The position numbers and the translations under genes were made by a program. The notes beneath the pieces were generated by a model. It was given only the letters and a program-made list of their open reading frames with translations, had not been told where the DNA came from and made no database searches. From Podospora pseudoanserina (Eukaryota > Ascomycota > Sordariomycetes > Sordariales > Podosporaceae), in assembly GCF_035222485.1 (NCBI RefSeq), contig NC_085924.1:1488001-1552000 (forward strand): a stretch of 64,000 nucleotides of DNA, read 5' to 3'. Positions 24,036 through 35,930 of this stretch are shown in pieces; positions within the stretch are counted from its first letter, which is position 1; every line of letters begins with the position of its first letter.

Positions 24036-25419
24036 TCACCACCTCGCATTCCCCCCCTTAACAGTACTCTCACGGTTCCCCTCCCCCAACTCCTCCCACC
24101 CGCCATTACTCTTCTTCCTCCTTGCATCACCATCTCCCCCAGTCTTGCCATCATTGTTCTCAGCCCTGCTCACATTAACGCTCATCGTCTTCTGGATCGT
24201 CTTCAACGGATACTCATCCATCCCGTCTTCCTCTCCCACAAGCTCCCTCTGCGACCCAGTCCTGAACGACGTCTTGGAGATTGACTCGGTTTGGAACGTC
24301 GGCGGCGGGTACGTTCTCGCGGTGGGCATGCTGCCACTGACGTTGCTATCGCCCGTTCTGCGGGAGCGAGACCCCAGAATGCGGGAGCGGAGGGATGAAA
24401 AGAAGGCTGATTCGCTGAGGACGTTGCTCCAGAGACCCGGAAGGGCGGGTGTGCAGGCCACGATGACGGTGCCAAAGACTTCCATGTAGCTGTTTGTTGA
24501 TGTTAGTGATTTCTGTTTGTGGAAAAGGCACGGGGGAAAGACATGCGTTGTGATGGCTACATTGCCGCCGTCCCAGATGGAATCGATGGTGTAGTAGGAT
24601 ACCCTGACCCTGTAGACCAGACCGACGACGCTGGTGACCACGACGCAGTGTGTTGTCCAGGTCAGTAAATATACATGCGCCCTCCAAGTCCGAGGTACCA
24701 AGTGCCCACTTACAGGAATCCAATCAAAAACACAACCAGCAAACCCTTCTTCTTGGGCCGACTCAACGTCAACCCGGCGATGATGGGGAAGGGCATAATG
24801 AAAAGGGCCAGATCGGCCACCACGGCGCAGACATTGACGGCGATGGTGGCAGGGGCAGTGGTGGCACACCTCGCGAGGACGACGTTACCCCATTCCTCGC
24901 CTGGCTGGGGGATGCAAAAGGCAAGCACGACGACCTCGTACGAGCCATAGGCTAGGAACGTCAAGGTCAGGAGTCCGTAGCAGGTCACTCGGACCCAGGT
25001 CAGGGTGCCGAAGAGACGCAAAAAGAAGAAGACGAGGGACGCCTTCACTGCGAAGTGGGTGATGGAGCCAAGCAACTGGTCAGCTAGGCGAATCTATGGT
25101 GCATCCCGTGTTAACACGATTCGGTGTTGGAAGAGACAGTTCTGAGAGGAGCTCACCTGCATCACCTTGACGGTGAGGGCCGTGATGGGGACATCCCAGG
25201 AGTGCTTCCCCAAGCCCTTGCTCATGCTGGTGTATAGGCAAGACCATTGTGCGATCCCGACGACCAGACCTATCACGCAAAGCCCTGAGGTGGAAGTAGA
25301 ATATCAGCATCGTTCATGGCAGACCACAGATAAGTACCTGCAGTCGTCTGCGAATATTGTGGGCATCCGCCACTGGGTAAGCAGCAATGCGGCCCAGTCC
25401 CAACTCGTCCGCTCACCAT
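24036..25419 (-). pseudogene. Second rhodopsin-like membrane protein gene, 5' end degraded or unresolved
   Basis: Exons 25284-25157, 25093-24714 and later ones to 24036 encode GLCVIGLVVGIAQW, LGSITHFAVKASLVFFFLRL, ADLALFIMPFPIIAGLTL and the last span YMEVFGTVIVACTPALPG, which follow the fungal rhodopsin-domain order from the second span onward. The C-terminal tail (~130 residues) is hydrophilic and ends GGNARW. The first span is missing: upstream, the expected FADDC motif is in a frame that does not join to the next exon through the visible intron (donor GTACTT, acceptor CCTCAG). The gene is therefore probably truncated or broken at its 5' end. A mis-modelled first exon is the alternative. 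It is a paralogue-type neighbour of the intact gene at 10-11.7 kb. Confidence 0.6.
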
Positions 25420-26511
25420 CGTGAGCGACCCATCTTCTCTGGTGTTATGTGCATGAAAATTCCCGGGTTGTCGGCGGAATATCAAAGTGAAGGCATCCTA
25501 CCCAACTTACTCACCACCTACTTCACCATAGTACACTTGCTCTGTAGGTAGAGAGCTTTGAGACACTAGATGTTCAGCATCTTGATGAGATATGCCGGAG
25601 AGGACTTGCGACCACAGGCTGCTTCAGTTGCATCAGTGCCTGAAAAAAAAAAAAAAAAGAAAAAACAGCGAGTGCGGGGTGGTAGCGCTTCTGCCCTGCC
25701 ACTGACTAAGACCGATGTTTGGAACACTGCTGCACCCTTTTCGGACAACAGGCTCGATGCTACGCTGCCGGCTGGACAGAAAATAAGTAGAGACAAACAC
25801 TAAGCCACGCCATGGGCAACTACCATTCCTGAATTTTCTGTCTGTTAGCGTCAGCGCTACATGGGTGCTTACTGATCCTTTCCGTAACCTGGTAGCGCGA
25901 CTACCGCTAGGCGTGTAGGCTCGCGGTAAAGCCCATGCAGGGCGCCAAAGACACGACAGAAATAGTGGGCCGTATGAAAGATTAAACTGTGCACTGTGCC
26001 ATTTCGTATCTTTCCCACGTGTGCACAACGTTGCAACATCGCCTAGATGCATGCTCGTGGCATAAAAGCCAGCGCCGTTGCTCCGGCTTCGTAACTGCCA
26101 TCTGACTGGAGCTATCAACTCTGAAGAGAAGAAGCCTTGCACTAGCAGGGCAAAGGTGTCCAGCCTTGGTCAATCCGAGAAGGGCACAGCAGTCGATGTA
26201 ACTGTCCGCCGTGAACATGTCTTGCAATTCCCGTAGATGATCAGTGGCGTAGCAGAGACGACGTCCCTTTTTGCACGACTGCCCGTGAAGTGACTGGTTG
26301 ACCAGTGTGCAGTGCCGCAACTGAGACTTTTTGAGTATAGTAGCTATATAAGAGAACCAAGCCGTCGGGAACCTCGGGATGGTTCTCGGGACAACTAAGG
26401 CGGCCTCGATGATCGGTTGATGTTGATAAACCATTCTGTCTTCAAGCTTCCAGAAGTTCTGTCTTTGTTCACCATCCCAACATCATTCACCTCCCCAAGG
26501 CACACGCCGCC
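25420..26511. other. Intergenic, no gene seen
   Basis: Contains an A-rich run at about 25641-25666 and unsupported frames on both strands. No conserved motif was found. Confidence 0.5.
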
Positions 26512-28225
26512 ATGTTGCTAAACACCTTTTCCACCGGCGGCGAGACCGAGGGGTTCGTGCTTAGTTGCTTATCCCTGGCCATCGTTTTTACACTTGTCAA
26601 CATCCTCACCTCTTCCCGACCATGACTTGTGGCCCACTCGCCCATATCTTTCCTCAAAAGACGTGCTCGAGCATGGCTTTTCCTCTTTCAAGGACCCAAG
26701 ATCATCGAGGAAGAATTCAACAAGGCCTGACCTGGGAAGCCATTCCACATCGACGTCCCCGAGAACCGTTATGTCGTCGTGTCGTCCTGGAAACACATCA
26801 GGGAGATCGACTCAGCTCCCGACCATGTGCTCTCTCTTCAGGCCGCAGCCAAGCAGCTGCTTCAACCCAAACACACCATGTCAAGCTTCAACTGGATGGA
26901 CAAGAGGGGTGCCGAGGGGATTCCACTGATCAGAACCCTTCGCGTCATGCTCACGAACCACTTGCCTGAGGTTTTTCCCCAAATCAGACGTTCAATGAGC
27001 GCCCTGATGGACAACGAGATTGATTCGGCCCCCAAGCTTGAGGATGGAAAGACCATGACGCCAAAGCTCTACCACATCATCATCAAGGCCATCGCACACT
27101 CGAATGCTTTGGCGTTCTTTGGCGAGGACTTGGCCAAGAATGAAAAGTTCATGAAGGCGGCCATGACCTTTATTGAGCAGACCCTGCTCATTGCTGAGAT
27201 CTTGCGGTTGCTGCCCCAGTTTCTGTCCGAGTAAGCTCGCCTTTTCCCGTCGCTGTTCGAGGGCGAGATGTAGCTGACTTCCTACTCTTTCAAGGCCTAT
27301 CGGAAAGTTCCTTTCCAACAAGCTCAACTCCAGCTCTGTAATCTTTGACACCTTGCTCCCAGTCGCTGCTGAGCGGGTGGACGAGTACTCCAGAGCCAAA
27401 CTTGGACACAAGGTACCTGAACATGTAAGCCTTGTCACCTTGCGCCTGCGAAAATGCAATACTGACAGCTGATTCCTCTCTGCAGAAAGACTGCATGCAA
27501 TGGATCATGGAGAGCGCCCCAAGAAACAGCCCTTGGACGGCCGAAAGGATCGTCTACGAGCTCATTGCCTTATGGTTGGATCAGTCCACATTACTTCCAC
27601 CACCGTCTGCTTCGCCATCCACGACCTCTGCCTCCACCCGGAATACGTCGAGCCCCTCCGCAAAGAGATCGAGGCCACCGGCTGGGAGACGTTCGAGAAG
27701 TCAGGCGGCAAATGCTTCCCCCTCCTCGACAGCTTCATGAAAGAATCCGCCAGGATAACACCGGTCGAATCGGTCAGCACCCGCCGCATGGCACTCGAGC
27801 CCTTCAAGCTATCAGACGGCACAGCCGTCAACCCGGGCGAATGGATCGTCACGGCAGCCCGCGGCATGGCAATGGACTCGTCCGTCTTCTCCAAACCCAA
27901 CGACTTTCAAGGCTTCCGCTTTGCGGACCCGGCGGTTGTCGCCAAAATCGACAGCCGCCCATCATTCTCGGCAGGTGACAAATCATCCGACTTCACCAGC
28001 ATATCTGACTGGCAGCTATGGGGCACAGGAAGGTGCGCTTGGTAAGGTTTCCCTCTCCAGTCCGAGGTTGTTTGACTAAGAGTGAGACACTGACGTTGCT
28101 ATCACCAACGGCGCAGCCCTGGGCGGTTTTACGTCACGGCAGTCATGAAGGCCATGCTGGGGTTGCTCATCGCAAGATACGATATGCAGCTAACGGACCC
28201 GGGGGCGGCGAGGTATTTTGCTTAG
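26512..28225 (+). pseudogene. Cytochrome P450 gene, disabled
   Basis: Exons at about 26512-27230, 27295-27424, 27486-28041 and 28117-28225 carry a full P450: N-terminal anchor (SCLSLAIVFTLVNIL), the block PENRYVVVSSWKHIREID, the K-helix ExxR as ESAR in SFMKESARI, FQGFRF in the PERF position, and the heme loop WGTGRCACPGRF with its cysteine split across the last intron. It resembles the P450s of fungal terpenoid/indole-terpene pathways. Two in-frame TGA codons (26623, 26728) and a one-base frame loss near 27574 (between IALW and GSVHIT) break it. Both TGAs could arise from CGA by C-to-T change. The usual Phe at the start of the heme motif is Trp. Decay appears recent. An MFS remnant lies 2 kb downstream, so both may be leftovers of one pathway. 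Confidence 0.85.
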
Positions 28226-29038
28226 CGGACGTTTATCTATCCTTTCCCTGGGACCAAGATTAGCTTGACTGCGCGGGAATGAGGGAGGGGAGTGGCTTGT
28301 AAGATTTTAGATACCATAGTCGCATACGTGAATGAAAAATAACTGTTGTTTTTATTGCGATCTTCCACGCTACTGCGCAGTGGGTGCGGCACGGCTATCG
28401 CACATACTGCGATGCTATGCTCGCTGCTGCCTTTTCACGATATCACCTCACCTTCCATTGCTCGTACTCATAGACCAACAGGCTGAGCAGACTTGATGTG
28501 TAGATTGCCGCGTTCTTAGTTCGCAGCGTTTCGCCGCAAGGCTGCAGTTGTAGGTATCAGATGCGCGGCTGTTTTGGGGGGGCATGTCAGCACGGCAGTG
28601 GCAGAAGGACCCGTCGAAATGCCGTTCTCCAGTTCTCCAGCGCCCAGCCAAGTCGCCGGTTTGGGGGCTGGAAAGACGAGCTGTGCTGTGCCTCTCTCAA
28701 CCGGGCCGATATCCGCGTCCGCAGCAAAGTCGGATGAAACACAGCACTTGATTAGGACAACACCTCCGCACTGTGCAACAAGTACGTTTGTTCTGTCTGC
28801 TTGTCTGCTTGCAAGCCCCTACAAACAGCTAACCGCTCGTGGCTTTCCCCCGCCTCCCCTCCTGCCGCTCGGTGCATATCAAGACTCGTGTTTCGCCCGT
28901 CTTCAGCTTTGCTTGCCTCCTTGCCCACAGCTTCAATACCTATCTTTTCCTTCCTTCCTTCCTTCCTTCCTGCCTACCAGAGATCGACAAAAAACTAAAC
29001 CCCTTCCAAGAAATCCGCGCCTCCGCTGGCAAATCACA
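28226..29038. other. Intergenic and 5' leader of the DUF4267-like gene
   Basis: The upstream frame stays open across this stretch but has no conserved content. A (CCTT)n microsatellite lies near 28950-28970 in the leader. Confidence 0.5.
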
Positions 29039-29434
29039 ATGTCGTATCCTTTCTCTCTACGCCACATCCCCGCGCTTATTCTCGCCGCCAGCAGCACCTT
29101 TGGCGGCATCTGGCCCATCTTCAACGCCGAGGGGGCCATGCTCGAGTTTGGCTTCCCTCCCAACGTCGCCCAAGCACCCGAGGCAAAGCCTGTCATGGTT
29201 CAAGGCCAGTCTCGCACCACCATCATCGGTCTTGTCGCCTTCCTCTTTTACTTTAGGGGGAGATTCGCCGAGTTGGACACCATCATGACGGTGTATGGGT
29301 TTTATGCTGGCATTCTCGACACGTATATCGTCTACAAGGGGGGCAACCCCAGCTGGGCGCTCTTCCGTCTTGCGGCGTCGTGGGTCTTTGGTTTCTGCGG
29401 GATCGCGGGGTTAACTGCTTCCTCCCTGCCTTGA
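29039..29434 (+). CDS. Small DUF4267-like membrane protein, 131 aa
   Basis: A single exon with about four hydrophobic segments: IPALILAASSTFGGIW, the stretch TIIGLVAFLFYFRG, TVYGFYAGILDTYIVY and LAASWVFGFCGIAGL. The length, the FxxRG-like motif after the second segment and the segment pattern fit DUF4267 proteins, small fungal membrane proteins of unknown function often found beside secondary-metabolism or stress genes. The frame is open well upstream, but the start at 29039 follows a normal AAATCACAATG context and gives the standard family length. Its neighbours, a P450 and an MFS transporter, are both disabled while this gene is intact. Confidence 0.75.
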   Translation: MSYPFSLRHIPALILAASSTFGGIWPIFNAEGAMLEFGFPPNVAQAPEAKPVMVQGQSRTTIIGLVAFLFYFRGRFAELDTIMTVYGFYAGILDTYIVYKGGNPSWALFRLAASWVFGFCGIAGLTASSLP

Positions 29435-30132
29435 GCTGGGTGTATCTTGGGTGTGTTCGTTGTGTTCGTGGCTTGGCGACACGTCTTATCTCGGCCTAGA
29501 TCATCAGGTATCAAAAATAAGGCGGCTTCTTCGGGCTCGGTTTCACATTGTTGGACTATTGGTTCCTATGCGCAGAGACGCGGGCTGTCAGGCAGTCAAC
29601 AGTCTGACTTGTGTGGATGGGGGCAGGGTCCTCTGATTTGATATCCAGCATGTGTTTTATATAACTCCCGGGACACTGCACGTGTGCTACCAGCTCAGCC
29701 TGGCCACGCTACCACACCCCCGTTCATGCACGGTAAACGTCCCGACGTGCATGCAACCCCCCTGGGACGCCTGGAAAGCGACACACTGTGTCGACTTGAA
29801 CCTGTCATCAGCTTGTCGTTTGTTTGAGCGATGATCTCCCAACGCAACATCCGAACAGTTGGTTCGCATTTTTTATGACTTGTCAAGGCAGCCTGGCCCA
29901 ACCGACAGACATTTTATTTTTCTTTTCACCTTCACCCCTTCCCCCCCACCATTCTCCTCCTCTCATTCCCTCAATCCTCCTCCCCTCCCACATCTGCCGG
30001 GGTTGTAACATGTACGGACTAGCTCAAACGGCTTTTTGAACGCCGCACCCGCTTGATCCTTCTCCGTCCTCTGTCTCGACTTCACCTCTTTCTTACAGTC
30101 AGCTCCATCATCACCAGAGCTCACACCAAATC
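29435..30132. other. Intergenic, no gene seen
   Basis: Holds a pyrimidine-rich stretch near 29920-29990, probably the leader of the transporter gene. No other feature is supported. Confidence 0.5.
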
Positions 30133-31917
30133 ATGGCGGCTCCCCTAGGCCCAACAGCCTCCCCCGCCGACCCAGGCTCCCTCCTCCAAACCCCCTCCCA
30201 CCACGACACCGCGAGAAGACCTCCCCCACAGTAGTCAAAGAAGCGGACAAGTTTACCCACTCCCTCCGCATCTGGCTCGTCTTCCTCGTCCTCTGCCTCC
30301 TCTCCTTCATCTCCGCCATCGACGCAACAATCATCACCATCTCCCTCCCAACGATAACCCACTCCCTCAACCACGGCTCCCCGGCTTCCAGCAACGACTA
30401 CGTCTGGATAGCCAACACCTACCTCTTCGCCTCCACCGCCCCCCAGCCCTTCTTCGGGTAGATATCCAACATTTTCGGCCGTCGCAACCCGATGCTCGTC
30501 TCCATCGCCTTGTTCGCCCTCGGGTCAGGCATCGCCGGTGGAGCGAGCAGCGTTGCCATGCTCATCGCGGGAAGAACAGTCCAAGGCCTCGGAACGGGGG
30601 GGTTATACGTCCTGAGCGATATCATCATCTGTGCCCTGACCCCCCAGGCATCGAGGGCCGTATCTAAGTGCTGTCTTGAGCACCGCTGCTATTGGGACCA
30701 CCATCGGCCCCATCATAGGAGGTGCGTTGGCGAGGGCGGATTGGAGGTGGATCTTCTGGCTCAACCTGCCTGTTTCTGCTGTTGGGTCCGTTGTTGTTTT
30801 GTTACTTCTCCGGGTGAGGTATCAGAGTTTGGGGTGGGGGGAGGTGGTGAGACGGGTTGATTGGGTGGGCAACGGGCTGTTTATCCCCAGTATGGTCAGC
30901 CTGTTCTTTGGGCTTATCATGGGGGGCACGAGGGGTTACCCTTGGAAGAGCGAAAAGGTTGTTGTTCCGATAGTGGTGGGTGTGGCTGGGTGGGTGGTGT
31001 TTCATGTTCATCAGTCCGCTGAGGGGAAGAGGTGGGGTCCTGTTGAGCCGAGCATGCCGATGAGGTTGTTTAAACATAGGACATCGGCGGTCGGGTTTGT
31101 GATTATCTTTTTCGGGGGTGTGGTGCTGCAGGCGATTAGCTATTTTCTGCCCGTGTACTTCCAGGGTGTGCTCGGGGTGAGCCCGTTGACGGCGGGGGTG
31201 TACTTTTTGCCGTTTGCGCTGGCGATCATCCCTCTGGGGGGGATGACGGGGTTTTTCATGTCAAAGACGGGGTTGTATATCCCTCTGCATTTTGTCGGGT
31301 TTGCCTTCAGCGCGATCGGGGTTTGGTTGTTCTCGTTGCTCAGCGAGAACTCGAGCACGGGGACGTGGGTTGGGTTTCAGATTTTGGCTTCGGCGGGAAC
31401 GGCTGTCATCTTTACCGCCACGCTTCCATCGACGCTGGCACCGCTGCAGGAGAAGGATGTCGGCGTCGCTACGGGGACGTACAGCTTTGTGAGGTCGTTC
31501 GGCCTGGTGTGGGGCGTCACGATGGCGAGTATCGTCTTCAACGGGCAGTTCAACACACGGCTGGAGAGTAACCCAATGTTGAGCCGGGAGCTCAAGTCTT
31601 TCCTGGCGGATGGAGCGGCGTACGCTTTCGTGTCTGCCTCGGAGGCGGAGGGCGGGATCGGGTCGTTGCCAGCTGACATCCGGATCGCGCTGATCGGGAT
31701 TTACGTCCACGCTCTCAATGCGGTCTGGTATGTTATTGTTGACATGGCCGGTCTAGGCTTCCTTGCCACGTTTGTTGAGAAGCATGTGCCACTTCGAAAG
31801 GAACACGAAACGGAGTTTGGGCTGGTGAGCAAGGGTGAAAGCTCTTCTGACGATGCAGCTGAAAAGGGTCAGACACCACGGCCTGCCAGCGATGGGGAGG
31901 CGAGGACCAAGCAGTAG
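30133..31917 (+). pseudogene. MFS drug/metabolite exporter (DHA2, 14-TM type), disabled
   Basis: From ~30230 the sequence encodes LRIWLVFLVLCLLSFISAID, then ATIITISLPTI, the MFS motif FFG-stop-ISNIFGRR, and RTVQGLGTGGLYVLSD, all typical of 14-span exporters. An in-frame TAG at 30459 replaces what is normally Gln in motif A. The ATG at 30133 is not in frame with the first span, and the frame changes again near 30650, just before YLSAVLSTAAIGTTIGPIIGG. From 30676 on, 413 residues are open, covering spans of the second half (for example GVYFLPFALAIIPLGGM) and a hydrophilic tail. Three breaks make it a pseudogene; the first could be a mis-modelled start. Exporters of this kind usually serve toxin or metabolite pathways, which fits the disabled P450 nearby. 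Confidence 0.82.
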
Positions 31918-32211
31918 GCCTCCCGTGAGTATAGGATTGATCCGGCGAGGGTTATGGAGATTTGAAGGGCCGAGTCGGGTAAAGACCGGTTCCCACTTCA
32001 TGAGTGTCAGAACATCTACATCAGTTAATAGTCAAACACGTCATATCCCGAAACCCTTATCCAGATCCCATCCACATGCTTCGAAATTTTCCATCGTCAC
32101 AACTAAACACCGCAAAGTCAGTAGAAACAAAGAGACCAATATCGCAAAACTAGAGAACGCTTACCAATTACATATCCATTTTTCAATGTGCTTTTCCATC
32201 AATCCATCCAA

Positions 32212-32302
32212 GGCCGTGTGGTGTAGTGGTAGCATACTTGCTTTGGGAACTTCCTCTCATTGCTGTTGCAAGTGGTCCCAGGTTCGAGCCCTGGCTCGGC
32301 CC
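32212..32302 (+). tRNA. tRNA-Pro (TGG) with a 19-nt intron
   Basis: Acceptor arms GGCCGTG and CTCGGCC pair except for one U:U mismatch, and the discriminator is C, as in eukaryotic tRNA-Pro. The T arm is CCAGG-TTCGAGC-CCTGG. The anticodon stem CTTGC/GCAAG encloses TTTGGG, giving anticodon TGG with G37, then a 19-nt intron and T38. A short T run follows near 32308. Confidence 0.85.
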
Positions 32303-32795
32303 CATCCTTTTGACATTTTTGCTAAACCAGTCTGTCGACCACGCCAATGTTTTCTTCCCAGGGCAATCGTGTATGTATTTTCTCCTCCCGAATCTCTGAA
32401 CTTTTCAGCCCTCTCCCGCTATGCTGCTAGCTTTTGAGTACGCTTCTTTGGTTGCCCCGAACACGTATTTCAAGACTTTCAAGTAGGGCAGCAAAACCAC
32501 CGTGTGCACTTGAAAAGGGACCGAGTATTTCGTAAAAGCTTTTTTAGATATAAAAGTTACCATTTAGCTGAGAAGAACCTATGGAATTATATGACCAAAA
32601 GGGGGTAAACAAGAACCAAAAGATCAAGCCTTCCAAACAATCTGTTTCCATGAACTTTGCCTCCCATCAGCCGTCCCCGGGTATCCCATTCACAACCATA
32701 TATCCCAAAGACCAAAACTCACCATTCCATGACGGCAAAAAAAAATTAAAAAAATCACACCTATCCCACAAAACTTAACAACCCCCCGGTCAACC
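32303..32795. other. Intergenic, no gene seen
   Basis: AT-rich spacer and 3' end of the minus-strand gene that stops at 32796. Nothing else is seen. Confidence 0.5.
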
Positions 32796-35700
32796 TCAGT
32801 CCCTCCTCCCCCTCCACTCCAAAGCCCCACTACTCCCACTCCCATTCCCACTTCCCCCTCCCTGCTGACCCTCCCACCCCAACGGCACATACAAACTCGA
32901 ATCCGAAAGCCTACTGCTCTGCTGCTGCTCAATCCCCCTCGGGTAGTGGCCCACATCAGCCAAACTAACCTCCATCCCACTCCCGAGCTCAAACCTCTCC
33001 TCCCCCTTCTCCACCTCATAAACCCCCAAGCTCCCCTTATCATCCCCCACAACCAACATCCCCCCATCCGGCGAAAACTCGAACACCGTCACCTTATGCA
33101 AATCCTCAAATTGGCCCCCAAACCCCGCCAGATGGTTGTGGATGTTGTTGTTCTTTTTCCCTTTAGCCGCATCAGGCCACTTCCAAATCTCCTCCGCCGT
33201 CTCAACCTCAATAATCACAAACTGCCCCGCGTTCGCATCACAATAAGCGACATACTTGCAGTTGGGGGAGACACAAGCCTGAACGTTAGGAATCGCAAAT
33301 ATCCTCGTCGAGTTGGCAGGCAAGTCCCAGACGACAACAAACCGTTCCGGTGCCGGGAGTGGTTGTCGGCGGTATTTCCCCCCCGGAACGGCAACGTCGG
33401 TGTGGTTGGCCGGTATCCAAATCGACACCGCCAATGACCCACACGCGATGAGCGAGGCTGGAAGGGCGGTCTGCAAGGCGGGGTATTCCGGTATGTGGAC
33501 TCTGTACGGCTTGTGGCGGTCTTCATCCTCGAGCGAGGTCACCGTCGCGTTGGGGGTTCGAGCGCGGAGCTTGTGGTCAGAGGTCGGTTTCATGAGCCAC
33601 GCGATCAGTATCGTCGCGTGAGCTCTGGGGGCGTCACCCGGTCGTGGTCCGGCTGCTGCGACCAGAAAGGGGGAGTCGGACGAGAAAGCCAGCTCGGGGA
33701 ACTTGGGGACAAAGGGGAGTCCGGCCTTGAGGAGCTCAATCGAGTGGGTTGAGTCCTCCCAGAAGGGTCTCTTGGCGGAGGGGTGTCTTGCGAGAAAGAA
33801 GCGGTCGATTCGGTCGCCTTTGGGGCGGTAGACTACGAGTGGTGCGTAGTCGGTGTGGTAAGCGTCCCGCTTGGAGGCTGCCCACCGGTGGGCTTCGTCG
33901 ATGGTTTGGACCTTGTTGGCAGAGGTGCCGCCTTTGGCAAAGTTCCATATTTCGAGGGTGAGCCCAAAGTGGGTTGTGATACCTATGAGGGTGGCGTTTT
34001 CCGACAAGATTGCGTGACTGCGGATGAAGTACTCTCTGGATCGAACCTGTGGTTGCACATAAGACGTGATTTTGATGGTGCTATGCAGCGCGCTTTTGGC
34101 GATGGCCCAGATCTTGACGGTCTTGGGATCATGTTTGGTGGCTACAAACATATTTGCTGGTGAAGTGTCAATATGCAGGATCCGAGTGGACTTGGCCTTA
34201 TCTGTCAGATGGCGAGCGGGGGTGACCTCGATTCGACTCTGGTGCCCACTGTGTTTTGCCGGTGGTTGTATGACGAGTTGGCTTGCGGATCCAATACTGG
34301 GGCCGATGATGCTGGGACTGCTGATGCTTGGAGGCATGAGGCCGGGAGAGACAAGACTGCGTGACGCCAACCCAGGCAACCACTGCGATCTGGGCGTTGG
34401 ACTTCGACGGTATTCGGGTGGCGGTGAAAAGGGAGGTGACTGGTGATATGGTGACATGGCACTGACCATGGATGGGCCCGGAGATGGCCGCCGAGGACTC
34501 GAAGTGTCGGAACGAACTGTCGAAACCTCGCTGACACCAGACATGATGCGGTTAAACGAGAATGAGGTACGAGGGCTTTCTCGTCCCAACTGTGGACTTT
34601 CACTCGGGGCAACCGATATTTGACGGGATCGCTCGGTTTCTGGATAACCTTGGGAGGCCTGGACAGGCTCAGACCAACGCTCTGAGGAGAAGGTGGGAGA
34701 CTCGGGCTCGAGATAACCCCCCGAGCCGAGAGGCTCAGATTTGGTGGACGGGGAATCTTCGTGACTCCAGGCTGATCTTGCCAGGGGCGGCGGAAGATTG
34801 ATCTCTCTCGGCGGGACTGGCGTCGAAGTGCCGGAGCTTCCTGGTAGCGTGGGCGATTCGGGCAGAGGCCGTGGAGGCACTGTTGGAGGTGCTTGTGCCG
34901 GCGGGACTGGAGGGACTGGTGGCACGTCTGGCAATGGCTCATGATCTTCAGGGCGCTTCACGGTGATGGAGTCCGGTTGGCCACTGTAATAAGAAAAGGC
35001 ATTGGTTCGAGACGATGTCCATTTGTCGGCGTCCTCATGTGGCATTGGCGCCCTGGCATTGGAAGCTGAACTTGCTCCTGCTGGCTCATCGTTGGTCCTG
35101 TGCTTCGTTGCTGGTACGGGCGTTTTCTGAGACAAACGGACTGCTTCAAGGTTCTGCTCAATTCCCGGCGTGTCGTGGTTCGTGACATCTCCCGTTGTTC
35201 TGGCCATTGTTAGTTCATCTCTGCAAGGTAGGTGGTGGTCTCTTCGACGGCTTACACGGTATCTTCTGACCCGGACCTCTCGCGTGCCGCCTGTGACTTC
35301 TTCTCATAGGACCGAACGCAGTTGGTAACAGCATCCAGATACAGGTCAAGAACTTCGCTGGTGTCCGGGTCATGCTTTTCGTTAGACAGAGTTTTGGCTC
35401 GCAATCGCTCAACCTCGCCCTTGACATTTTCCTTGATGGTGTTTGCTTCAGAGGCACTGCTTTGTTGGGATGGGTCTCTTCAGGACACAATTAGCATGAA
35501 CACCTTGGAAATTCGGCGGACGAAGAAGACTGGCCACTTACAAGCTCAAGATATCCAAGGCAAGTCCCAGTACCTCACGAAATAATCCTATATCGTCACG
35601 GCACTGTCCGATCTGCGCTCGTCCGGTTTGACTCCAGTCTGTTGCATTCCGGCATTGGGCGAGGATTGAATCGATGCGTATCAGCGTATTCCCACAGCTT

Positions 35701-35930
35701 TCCAGCAGCAGCAGCATTTGCGCCTGCAATAACAAAGGAATGGAAGGCTCATCTCGAAGCAGCTCCAGCAAAAGCCTGAGGTCGGACAGCTCGCGGGTGA
35801 CAGCAGAGAGATCGGAATGGGAGGCTCGTACAGACCGGATGAAGCGTGTGAGGATGGCTGATGTCGATGAGATGCCTGAGAGGAGATACTCGATTGGACG
35901 AGAGGCCGAGTGTTTCCGGGGTTCCTCCAT
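32796..35930 (-). CDS. Large protein with STAND-type N-terminus and WD40-like C-terminus, 1004 aa, three exons
   Basis: Exons 35930-35542, 35477-35256 and 35199-32796 join in frame. The third exon alone looks like an 803-residue gene starting at 35207, but that ATG lies inside a strong branch/acceptor (CTAACAATGGCCAG), and splicing there gives continuous coding. The N-terminal ~200 residues are helical and leucine-rich (for example SAVTRELSDLRLLLELL), like the N-terminal domains of fungal NLR/STAND proteins. Residues ~210-540 are proline/serine-rich and probably disordered. The C-terminal ~450 residues have repeated WD40-like strands (TRILHIDTSPANMFVATKHD, KIWAIAKSALHST, GMLVVGDDKGSLGVYEVEKG). 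No NACHT or NB-ARC P-loop is present. It may be a signalling scaffold; the function is unknown. Confidence 0.75.

Noticed and set aside
25641-25666. A-run as the tail of a retroposed element
   Set aside because: No target duplications or element body were recognised beside it.
28574-29038. Long upstream extension of the DUF4267-like frame
   Set aside because: The extension has no family similarity, contains a microsatellite and runs through the likely leader.
32796-35207. 803-residue gene starting at the ATG at 35207
   Set aside because: That ATG lies within CTAACAATGGCCAG, a branch plus acceptor; splicing there joins two upstream exons in frame.
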